From assembly GCA_030149025.1 (NCBI GenBank), contig JASBSH010000403.1:1-5037 (forward strand): a DNA stretch of 5,037 nt, read 5' to 3'. This document shows, piece after piece, positions 1 through 5,037 of the stretch. The notes under the pieces are model-generated. The model worked only from the letters and a program-made list of their open reading frames with translations. It ran no database searches and was not told the DNA's origin. Made by a program: the position numbers and the translations under genes. The stretch's first letter is position 1. Each line of letters starts with the position of its first letter. Origin of the DNA: Actinomycetales bacterium. GTDB lineage: Bacteria; Actinomycetota; Actinomycetes; Actinomycetales; BWSM-131.

Positions 1-16
1 CGGGATGCTGTCGAAC

Positions 17-23
17 GAGGGGA
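17..23 (+). promoter_or_regulatory. Ribosome binding site of the small secreted protein
   Basis: The sequence GAGGGGA lies 8 bases before the ATG at 32 and is a good Shine-Dalgarno match. It decides the start: the in-frame ATG at 5 has only four bases before it in the window and would put nine polar residues before the basic signal-peptide start. The ATG at 53 would remove the positively charged MRRRPGT segment. Confidence 0.6.
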
Positions 24-31
24 CGAGCCAG

Positions 32-361
32 ATGAGACGACGGCCAGGAACAATGGCGGCCGCTGCCATAGCAGTGGCGACAGCGTTGGGCGGCGTAGCG
101 GTGAGCGCCGCTCCGGCCTACGCCGCGACAAGCTGTAGTGATACGCTCCAGAAGAGATCACAGACGGGGCTCGATGCCTATCGTGCGGGCACAAGCTGCT
201 CGTCCATTCAGGCCAATTATAAGGTGCGGGCGAAGTTAATCCGTGACGGCGGGCCAGACTACTTCAGTCAGTGGTTCACGCAGCGGAACGTTTGGTATTA
301 CACCGGCTGGTACACCTGCTATGCGGGCTGCAAGGCGGGGCACGAAACCCAGCCCGTCTGA
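32..361 (+). CDS. Small secreted four-cysteine protein, possible bacteriocin-like peptide
   Basis: This encodes 109 residues with a classical Sec signal peptide: basic MRRRPGT, a hydrophobic Ala/Val-rich stretch at about 8-27, and an AYA cleavage motif at 29-31. The mature protein should be about 78 residues and exported. It has four cysteines (35, 56, 96, 100), enough for two disulfides, and a strongly aromatic C-terminal half (Y77, F78, W81, F82, W88, Y89, Y90, W93, Y94, Y97) ending in a C-x3-C pair. I do not recognise a named family with certainty. An ABC ATPase and a large FtsX-like permease follow on the same strand 182 bases downstream, an arrangement seen for lactococcin 972-type bacteriocins in actinobacteria, but that family's typical N-terminal motifs are not evident. 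Codon 69 is TTA (236-238), which in Streptomyces would make translation depend on the bldA tRNA. By hand count 77 of 109 codons end in G or C, modest for such a genome. Function is inferred only. Confidence 0.75.
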   Translation: MRRRPGTMAAAAIAVATALGGVAVSAAPAYAATSCSDTLQKRSQTGLDAYRAGTSCSSIQANYKVRAKLIRDGGPDYFSQWFTQRNVWYYTGWYTCYAGCKAGHETQPV

Positions 362-381
362 CCGGAAGATAAGCAGTCTTC

Positions 382-396
382 ACGCCTGCGAGGCGT
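382..396 (+). terminator. Short hairpin after the secreted-protein gene
   Basis: ACGCCT (382-387) and AGGCGT (391-396) form a perfect 6-bp stem with a GCG loop, starting 21 bases after the stop codon. There is no T tract, which actinobacterial terminators often lack. It may end or attenuate transcription from the small gene, separating its expression level from that of the transporter operon. The stem is short, so the role is uncertain. Confidence 0.3.
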
Positions 397-428
397 CACC
401 CGAAAGGGACAGGGAGACTGATCCAACG

Positions 429-479
429 ATGATCGCGTCGCGTGGAGTCGACTTTCCGCCGGCGCTCTGCGGGCGATGA
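429..479 (+). CDS. Possible 16-codon leader peptide upstream of the ABC operon
   Basis: An ATG at 429 opens a short frame, MIASRGVDFPPALCGR, ending with TGA at 477-479. A purine-rich AGGGAGA (411-417) lies about 11 bases before the start, a rather long spacing. The stop falls 5 bases before the perfect hairpin at 485-500, the geometry expected of a leader peptide that couples ribosome position to a downstream hairpin. Twelve of the 16 sense codons end in G or C, but this is too few codons to prove coding. It may be chance. Confidence 0.18.
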   Translation: MIASRGVDFPPALCGR

Positions 480-484
480 TCGTT

Positions 485-500
485 CGGCGCCCGAGCGCCG
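485..500 (+). promoter_or_regulatory. GC-only hairpin 44 bases upstream of the ATPase start
   Basis: CGGCGC (485-490) pairs perfectly with GCGCCG (495-500) around a CCGA loop, giving a very stable 6-bp all-GC stem. It lies between the secreted-protein gene and the transporter operon, 23 bases before the purine-rich AAGGGG at 524-529. Possible roles are an attenuator, a protector of the 5' end of the transporter mRNA, or an operator. No T tract follows. Confidence 0.35.
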
Positions 501-543
501 TGAAGCCAATGATCGCCTTGACGAAGGGGTTTAGTGAGAAATT

Positions 544-1197
544 GTGGCGGTCATCGAACTCACCGGTGTCTCCGTCGACTACGGTTCCGCGATGCCGCTG
601 GCCGGGGTCTCAGTCACTCTGGCCGGCGGCAGCACCGCCGTCATGGGCCCCAGCGGAAGCGGGAAAAGCACGCTGCTGCGGGTCATCGCAGGAGCCCAGG
701 TCCCGACGACAGGTTCTGTCTGCATCGACGGCCGACCCGTCCGGCGTGCCACCTGGGCCACTCCCAGCGACGTGAGAGTGGCGATGATCTACCAAGACTA
801 CCGTCTGGTCCAGTTCCTCACCGTGCGCGAAAACGTGCTTCTCGCAGCGGAGCTCCGCGGCGCATCCTGCGATTCGGCGACTGTCGAGCGTCAGTTGAGC
901 CGGGTCCTGCTGGAACCGGACGTGGCGGACCGCCTGCCCTCGACCCTCTCCGGAGGACAGCAGCAGCGGGTCGCGATCGCCCGCGCGCTGGTGACCGGGG
1001 CGTCAGTGATAGTCGCCGACGAACCGACCGGAGCGCTGGACGGCGAGAACACCCGGCGGGTGGCAGACGTCCTGGCGAGCCTCAGCGAACGCGACGGCCT
1101 GACAGTGGTGGTGGCCACCCACGACCCCGCGGTGGCGAGTCACATGCAGTCGTGCCTGGCGCTTGAGTGCGGTGCCCTCAAGGCTGCTGTCGCGTGA
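544..1197 (+). CDS. ABC transporter ATP-binding protein, MacB/LolD type
   Basis: This is a complete 217-residue nucleotide-binding subunit that would hydrolyse ATP on the cytoplasmic face and drive its partner permease. Motifs in order: a candidate A-loop tyrosine Y13, Walker A GPSGSGKST (35-43), Q-loop glutamine Q84, signature LSGGQ (135-139), Walker B VIVADE ending at E160, D-loop GALD (163-166) and the switch histidine H193 in ATHDP. All key residues are present and the length is normal for the family. DEPTGALD after Walker B is typical of the MacB/LolD/FtsE branch that pairs with FtsX-like permeases. The GTG start at 544 is chosen because an in-frame TGA lies just upstream at 535-537, and the ATG at 592 would remove the first beta strand and Y13. 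A purine-rich AAGGGG (524-529) is 14 bases away, so initiation may be inefficient. The gene overlaps the permease by four bases. The substrate cannot be read from the sequence. Confidence 0.95.
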   Translation: MAVIELTGVSVDYGSAMPLAGVSVTLAGGSTAVMGPSGSGKSTLLRVIAGAQVPTTGSVCIDGRPVRRATWATPSDVRVAMIYQDYRLVQFLTVRENVLLAAELRGASCDSATVERQLSRVLLEPDVADRLPSTLSGGQQQRVAIARALVTGASVIVADEPTGALDGENTRRVADVLASLSERDGLTVVVATHDPAVASHMQSCLALECGALKAAVA

Positions 1198-3554
1198 CTC
1201 GTCGTGCTCTGTGGAGCCAGTTGCGTCGCCGCCCCGCTACGACAGCGATCGTGTTCCTGCTCGGGCTCCTGCTCGCAGTCGGAGTCATCGGCCCCGCCAC
1301 CGTCCGACTGAGCGCGGAGCGCGCCGTCGGCGATTCGCTTCGTGCCGATCTCGGCGGCAGGACATACGCGCTGCAGACCGGCGACCCCGACGTGGCGGCC
1401 GTCATGGCCACGGTCCGCGGTGCGAGTCCGGTCCTGGACGACGTCGGCGCAGTGTCGGACGGCGCCCGCCGCTTTCGGGTCAGTGCCAGCCTTCGCCTCA
1501 CGGATGACCCCGACCTGCGCCTGGGTGTACTCACCAAAGGAATCCGGCCGAGCCGGCCGGGGGAGGCTCTGTTGAGCGAGGCGGCGGCCGAGGCAGTCGG
1601 CCTCGGCATCGGTGACCGAGGCATCGTGAGCGCGTCGTCCGGTGATCTGGACTTGACGATCACTGGTCTCACCGTCGACCCGGCGGACACCGGGACGAGA
1701 ACGGCGGTGATCTTGCTCGGTCCGGATGCCCGGCGCGGGGCTACCCGCTGGTTGGGCGATGCTTCCTTGCTGGACGTGGCCGCGCTGCAGCGGCCACTCG
1801 AAGAACGACGGGCGAGCATCCAGTCGACTGGAGGGCTCGTGGAGGCCGCCGCCAAGGCGCAACCCCAGTTCGTGACCGCGCTGCGTTCCTTGCCATGGAG
1901 CGCCGGACTCGCAGTCGCCGTTCTCCTTGCTGCCTTCGCAGGGATGCGTGCTCGCCGCTGGTCCGCCGACGTCGAGACGCTGGTCGCTGCAGGCATGGGT
2001 TACGGAGCCGCGTGGCGTCTGGTGCTCGACGGGACAGCGGCAGTACTTCTCACCGGCCTGGTAGCGGGCGCCGGCCTCACACTCGGTACGCTCGGGTGGT
2101 TCCGGGTCGAGGTGTCGTCGTGGTTCGGTCAACGATGGGTCACGCTCGGGATTCCCTGGATCGCCCCGCTCGCGCTGGCCCTCGCCTTCGGCTGCGTGGT
2201 GCTCCTGCTGCGGTGGCCTCCACGGTCCGCCTGGTCCCGGCTTCGAGGCCTGATCCGCCGCCCGGCCGCGTCGAGTAGGGCTGCCCGACGGTGGGCTCCG
2301 TGGACAGTCCTCGTCGTGGCACTGGCCGCATGGACGGCCCTCCTCGCCGACGTGGAGTCGAAGACGGCGGAGAGAGCGTTGGTCCTGCTGCCGATGCTCG
2401 CGGCCGTCGCGGTCGCCACGCTTCCGTTCGCAGTGGCGCCGTTGCTCCGGATCGGGCTGGGGCCCGCTCTGCGCGCGATATCCCGAGCCGTGGCGAACGG
2501 CTTGGCCGTGATCGTCGCCGCGGCGGCGGTTATCGCGTTGCTTGCCGGCACCTGGTCCGCCCAGCAGTACCGTGACGCGCGTTCGGGTGAACTCGCGTCC
2601 AGCCCGATGCAACCCGCTGGATCCCTGGTGGTCGACCGGATGCCCGACACCGCCTTGGACACCTTGCGGCGTGTGTACCGCGCGGCAGGCGGTGCAGAGA
2701 TGGTCGCGTGGAAACTTCCCGACGAGTCCAGCCGCGGCCTGAGGGTGACATCACCGACGTTGGTCACCTGCCTGGCGCGGTCCGGAGCCGACCGACCGGA
2801 CTCCCTCCCCGCGGACTGCTGGCCGCAGGACGCGTCGTCACCGATCAATACGGTCATGTTGGGCGCCCCGGGGACCGCGGCCTCGGCCGACCCACGCCTG
2901 CTCGACCGGGGACGCATCGGGCTCCTGCTTTTCGACAACGCGAGCAGTGCTGTGACCCGGTCTGAGACGGCCACGGCCGTCGCGAACGAGACCCTCGGCG
3001 GTCTCGTACCCGGCCTTGTCCTGGCACCTGATGGTGTCGTTGCGCGACGGTACGGGCTGCGGGCTAGCGGGATGAGCGAGGTTGCACTGCTGGACTTCGC
3101 CGAGCTCGACCGCCGTGCCCGTCTCTCCGTCCGGGCCGAGGTCGCCAGACTGGCGCCCAGCGCACAGTTGGCGGACGGGACCGATCCCACCGCCTATGAC
3201 CGGCTCCGGTCCACCGCCGACCTTGCGGCCATCCTCGGCGGCGCTGCGGCGTTCGTGCTGCTCATGCTGGGGCTCACGGCGACGGCCACGGTTCACACGT
3301 CGGCCAGACGAATGCTCGTCGACCTCGGGGGCACATCCCGTCTCCGCTTCAGTCTGATGGCGCGATGGCTCGCGCTTCCGGCCCTCGTCGCCGCGCTCAC
3401 CGCCGTCATGACCCTTCTCACGGCCAGCTACGCCCTGCGACGGCCGATCGGCGACCTGGGCTTCGTCTGGCTTCTACCCAGTGCGAGCCTGCTCGTGGTC
3501 ACCATGCTGGCGATGCCGGCGTTCCTGCGGGTGCCCGTCCCGGCAAGCGAATAG
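1194..3554 (+). CDS. FtsX-like ABC transporter permease, ten predicted membrane segments
   Basis: This is a 786-residue membrane subunit, partner of the upstream ATPase. It has one N-terminal membrane segment (about 16-38), a large extracytoplasmic domain (39-232), three segments (about 233-251, 276-302, 321-341), a basic linker (342-367), three more (about 369-387, 395-419, 434-454), a second extracytoplasmic domain (455-672), and three final segments (about 674-700, 725-746, 755-778). This is the duplicated layout of large actinobacterial FtsX-like permeases. Two matching cytoplasmic stretches, ETLVAAGMGYGAAWRLVLDG (261-280) and the one around LVDLGGTSRLRFSLMARW (708-725), resemble the conserved FtsX-family segment that contacts the ATPase. 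The second outer domain has two cysteines, C526 and C542, that could form a disulfide. The GTG at 1194 is chosen over the in-frame start at 1167 because it makes a GTGA overlap with the ATPase stop, typical of coupled translation, and begins directly with VTRRALW before the first membrane segment. Likely roles are peptide export, immunity or cell-envelope stress, by inference. Confidence 0.93.
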   Translation: MTRRALWSQLRRRPATTAIVFLLGLLLAVGVIGPATVRLSAERAVGDSLRADLGGRTYALQTGDPDVAAVMATVRGASPVLDDVGAVSDGARRFRVSASLRLTDDPDLRLGVLTKGIRPSRPGEALLSEAAAEAVGLGIGDRGIVSASSGDLDLTITGLTVDPADTGTRTAVILLGPDARRGATRWLGDASLLDVAALQRPLEERRASIQSTGGLVEAAAKAQPQFVTALRSLPWSAGLAVAVLLAAFAGMRARRWSADVETLVAAGMGYGAAWRLVLDGTAAVLLTGLVAGAGLTLGTLGWFRVEVSSWFGQRWVTLGIPWIAPLALALAFGCVVLLLRWPPRSAWSRLRGLIRRPAASSRAARRWAPWTVLVVALAAWTALLADVESKTAERALVLLPMLAAVAVATLPFAVAPLLRIGLGPALRAISRAVANGLAVIVAAAAVIALLAGTWSAQQYRDARSGELASSPMQPAGSLVVDRMPDTALDTLRRVYRAAGGAEMVAWKLPDESSRGLRVTSPTLVTCLARSGADRPDSLPADCWPQDASSPINTVMLGAPGTAASADPRLLDRGRIGLLLFDNASSAVTRSETATAVANETLGGLVPGLVLAPDGVVARRYGLRASGMSEVALLDFAELDRRARLSVRAEVARLAPSAQLADGTDPTAYDRLRSTADLAAILGGAAAFVLLMLGLTATATVHTSARRMLVDLGGTSRLRFSLMARWLALPALVAALTAVMTLLTASYALRRPIGDLGFVWLLPSASLLVVTMLAMPAFLRVPVPASE

Positions 3555-3559
3555 CCGCA

Positions 3560-3569
3560 GGTCCGGACC
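3560..3569. repeat. 10-base perfect palindrome after the permease stop
   Basis: GGTCCGGACC reads the same on both strands and begins six bases after the permease TAG. It has no loop, so it is a poor terminator. It could be a small operator for whatever lay downstream before the IS arrived, or chance in GC-rich DNA. Confidence 0.25.
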
Positions 3570-3586
3570 ACACAGAAGGCCGTCAG

Positions 3587-3787
3587 ATGGACCGGGATGA
3601 GCTCGTCTCAACCCCTGAGTGCTATACCGGCCGTGCAGCCGGCGGTGCCGCCCAACACCCGCTCGGAGCAGGCGAGGTGGAGCTCGATCACCGGGACGGG
3701 CCTCGGCCAGGGAGGCGCAGGCGCTGCTTAATTAATACTCCAGCCGTAGATCGTGATCATGCGAGTTCGGCCTGTTGTCGGCGGTAG
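3587..3787 (+). CDS. Possible small ORF truncated by the insertion sequence
   Basis: An ATG at 3587 follows AGAAGG (3574-3579) with a 7-base gap, a good ribosome binding site 32 bases after the permease stop, so this could be a third gene of the operon. The frame reads MDRDELVSTPECYTGR onward for about 47 codons of host sequence, then runs through the AT-rich IS junction at 3728-3738 and stops by chance inside the IS at 3785-3787. About 34 of the first 47 codons end in G or C, supportive but not decisive. The translation matches nothing I recognise. If real, only its N-terminal part is left here. A second frame starting at 3597 over the same DNA looks equally plausible and both cannot easily be real. 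Confidence 0.25.
   Translation: MDRDELVSTPECYTGRAAGGAAQHPLGAGEVELDHRDGPRPGRRRRCLINTPAVDRDHASSACCRR
3597..3731 (+). CDS. Alternative 44-codon ORF, small Ser/Pro- then Gly-rich peptide
   Basis: An ATG at 3597 opens a 44-residue frame that starts MSSSQPLSAIPAVQP and ends in a glycine-rich tail, WSSITGTGLGQGGAGAA. It ends at TAA (3729-3731), inside the AT-rich IS junction. By hand count 35 of 44 codons end in G or C, slightly better than the overlapping frame at 3587. A polar leader followed by a Gly/Ala/Thr-rich tail is reminiscent of a ribosomal peptide precursor, but no recognised motif or modifying enzyme is visible. No convincing ribosome binding site precedes it. Low confidence. Confidence 0.18.
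   Translation: MSSSQPLSAIPAVQPAVPPNTRSEQARWSSITGTGLGQGGAGAA
3728..3738. other. AT-rich junction, probable inner end of the insertion sequence
   Basis: TTAATTAATAC is the most AT-rich short stretch here and lies 19-29 bases beyond the transposase stop, where an IS end is expected. TTAA occurs twice in tandem (3728-3731 and 3732-3735). One copy could be a 4-base target duplication, the size I recall for IS701-type elements. The other IS end is outside the window, so neither the inverted repeat nor the duplication can be confirmed. Confidence 0.35.
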
Positions 3788-5037
3788 TGGCAGGCGCGGG
3801 CGCGTGCTTGATGTCGTCGGCGCCATTGTGACCATTGCAGTCGGTGCGCGATGTCAGTGACGGGACGGCTGATCGCCCTGATCAGGACACTGAACAGTCG
3901 CCGGATCTCGTTGCGAGTCAATGGGATCAGGCCGCCGCTGTCGGAGTGTGGAGCGGGCTGGGTGGCGGTCATCACGCTCAGGAAGGCGTGAGCGAGCATG
4001 GCCAGCCGGGTCCAGCGACGCCAGGAGGTCCAGGTGCGGACCTGGTGCTCGTCCAGGGCAGCGAGCTCCTTGCCGGACTGGAACGCTTCTTCGACCGTCC
4101 AGCGGCGACCGGCGACCCGCACCAGTACGGCCAGCTTCGTCCACCGGGGTGCGTGAGCGCGGTAGAACGCCAGCTCGCCGGTGCGGATGGAGCGTCGGAT
4201 CAGCAACCAATGCTGTCCTTGGGTGGCAGCCGCGTCGCTCACCGCGGGGTCGGTGGTCTGGATCCGGGCCCAGTCGTACAGCCGCTGACCCTTGGCGCCG
4301 GGCCCGGCGCTGAGCCGCCGCCAGGACCGCTGCGGTAGCCGCGCGGCCAGCTCTTCGGCCTTGTGGGTGCCGGTGTCGGTGGTGATCTGGTGGTTCTTGG
4401 CCACCGCGAGCACGTACCCGACGCCACGCTCCACGAGGTCGGCGCGCAGGGACGGGGCGTTGCCGTACACCTCGTCCCCAGCGACCCACGAACAGGGTGT
4501 GCCGGCATCCAGGGCAGCGGCGATCATCTGTTGTGCCAGCGCCGGTTTGGTGGCGAACTCGACATCTTCGGGCACCCCGGCGGCCGCGCACCTGCCCGGG
4601 TCGTCGGTCCACGACCGGGGCAGGTACAGCTCGCGGTCGAGGAACGCGTGGCCCCGCTGCGAGGCGTAGACCAGGTAGACCCGACCTGGCAGTTCTCGGT
4701 GCGACCCGCGGTGCCGGAGTACTGACGCTGCACACCCACCGTCGCGGTGCCCTTCTTGACGTCCCCGGTCTCGTCCACGACCAACACGCCGTCATCGGCG
4801 CCCAGATGCTCGGCCACGTAGTCCCGCAGATCCACCGCGAGCCCGTCGTGGTCCCACGAGGCGCGCGACAGCAGATGCTGCATACCGTCCGGACTGGGAT
4901 CCCCGACCTGCTCGGCGATCGACCAGCAGTTCACCCTCGGCAGGCCCGCCAACAAGCCCTCGACGAAGGCGCGGGCACGCCGCCGAGGCTCAACCCGAGC
5001 AAACCTGGGCGCGACCCGGCCCATCAACTCGTCCAGG
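3757..5037 (-). pseudogene. IS701-family DDE transposase, frameshifted and cut by the window edge
   Basis: Restoring one missing base gives a continuous protein of 422 residues counted from the ATG at 5024-5022, and the open frame continues upstream (LDEL before that Met) to the window edge, so the true start is probably outside. The N-terminal part has APRFARVEPRRRARAF, typical of IS701-type transposases. The DDE catalytic residues appear to be D84 in VLVVDETG, D184 in WVAGDEVYG and E312 (or E313) in RWTVEEAFQSGKE. The C-terminus ends in a basic RRRHQARARACHYRRQ segment, and the gene stops with TGA at 3759-3757, so the 3' end is complete. The first part (5037-4680) and second part (4680-3757) are in different frames, shifted at a GGG run (4682-4680) where related proteins would need one more G. 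Without correction the first frame runs to a stop at 4526-4524, losing two of three catalytic residues. A sequencing error cannot be excluded. Confidence 0.9.
4680..4682 (-). other. One-base deletion (frameshift) in the transposase gene
   Basis: On the coding strand the reading ENCQVG ends at GGG (4682-4680), after which the unshifted frame gives a non-transposase sequence (STWSTPRSGA). The next frame, beginning GTC at 4680, gives VYLVYASQRGHAFLDREL, as expected of this family. The simplest account is loss of one G from a run of four. There is no classical slippery heptamer, so programmed frameshifting is unlikely. Confidence 0.8.

Larger units (their letters stand above)
3732..5037 (-). mobile_element. 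IS701-family insertion sequence, partial (continues past the right edge)
   Basis: The block is defined by the transposase gene at 3757-5037 and the AT-rich junction to its left. The left boundary of 3732 is an estimate. The element lies on the minus strand, convergent with the ABC operon, and has inserted about 175 bases after the permease gene, sparing the transporter. No passenger gene is visible. The transposase carries a one-base deletion, so this copy probably cannot move by itself unless an intact copy elsewhere supplies the enzyme. The upstream end with its inverted repeat is not in the window. Confidence 0.75.

Noticed and set aside
5..31. Earlier start (ATG at 5) for the secreted protein
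   Set aside because: There is no room for a ribosome binding site in the window, and it adds polar residues before a normal signal-peptide start. ATG at 32 has GAGGGGA at good spacing.
518..546. TTGACG at 518-523 as a -35 box for the ABC operon
   Set aside because: No acceptable -10 sequence lies 16-19 bases downstream before the start codon; ATTGTG at 541-546 overlaps the start itself.
534..1166. 210-codon plus-strand frame overlapping the ATPase
   Set aside because: Arg-rich out-of-frame reading of the ATPase, which has all ABC motifs in its own frame.
1140..2612. 490-codon open frame on the minus strand opposite the permease
   Set aside because: It lies antisense to a clear membrane protein. 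Its translation is low-complexity, rich in Arg, Gly, Pro and Gln, without domains, as expected when GC-rich coding DNA lacks stops on the other strand.
2129..3190. 353-codon minus-strand open frame opposite the permease
   Set aside because: Ser/Arg/Ala-rich antisense shadow with no membrane segments, motifs or ribosome binding site.
3627..3652. Overlapping short hairpins (CCGGC/GCCGG and GGCGG/CCGCC) as a terminator of the ABC operon
   Set aside because: The stems are only 5 bp, mutually exclusive and without a T tract. Such repeats are frequent by chance in GC-rich DNA.
3835..4338. Plus-strand frame of 167 codons inside the IS
   Set aside because: Antisense to the transposase. Its Gly/Pro-rich translation has no recognisable domain.
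3854..4795. 313-codon minus-strand frame within the transposase region
   Set aside because: It is the third reading frame of the transposase gene, Arg/Pro-rich, and joins neither half of the recognisable protein.

Overview
The window looks like chromosomal DNA from a high-GC actinomycete, most likely Streptomyces or a relative. GC is high, third codon positions are mostly G or C, GTG start codons occur, and there is an IS701-type transposase of the kind common in Streptomyces. The assignment rests on composition and gene style, not on a marker gene.

Left part (1-543): a small secreted protein with a signal peptide ends at 361. Its mature form is about 78 residues, rich in aromatic residues and with four cysteines. 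It has the only in-frame TTA leucine codon I found in the three intact genes. A gap of about 180 bases follows, with two short perfect hairpins, a repeated CGATGATCG sequence and a possible 16-codon leader ORF.

Centre (544-3554): an ABC transporter operon. A MacB/LolD-type ATPase and a 786-residue permease with about ten membrane segments and an FtsX-like layout overlap by four bases (GTGA), so they are very likely translationally coupled. The order secreted peptide, ATPase, large FtsX-like permease resembles actinobacterial loci in which a small secreted bacteriocin-like protein sits beside an export or immunity transporter (the lactococcin 972 group is a known example). The peptide does not clearly show that family's motifs, so the functional link is inferred.

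Right part (3555-5037): just after the permease there is a 10-base palindrome and a possible small ORF with a good ribosome binding site. This is cut off by an insertion sequence entering from the right. The IS carries an IS701-family transposase on the minus strand, broken by a one-base deletion near 4680-4682. Its 5' end and the outer IS end lie beyond the window.
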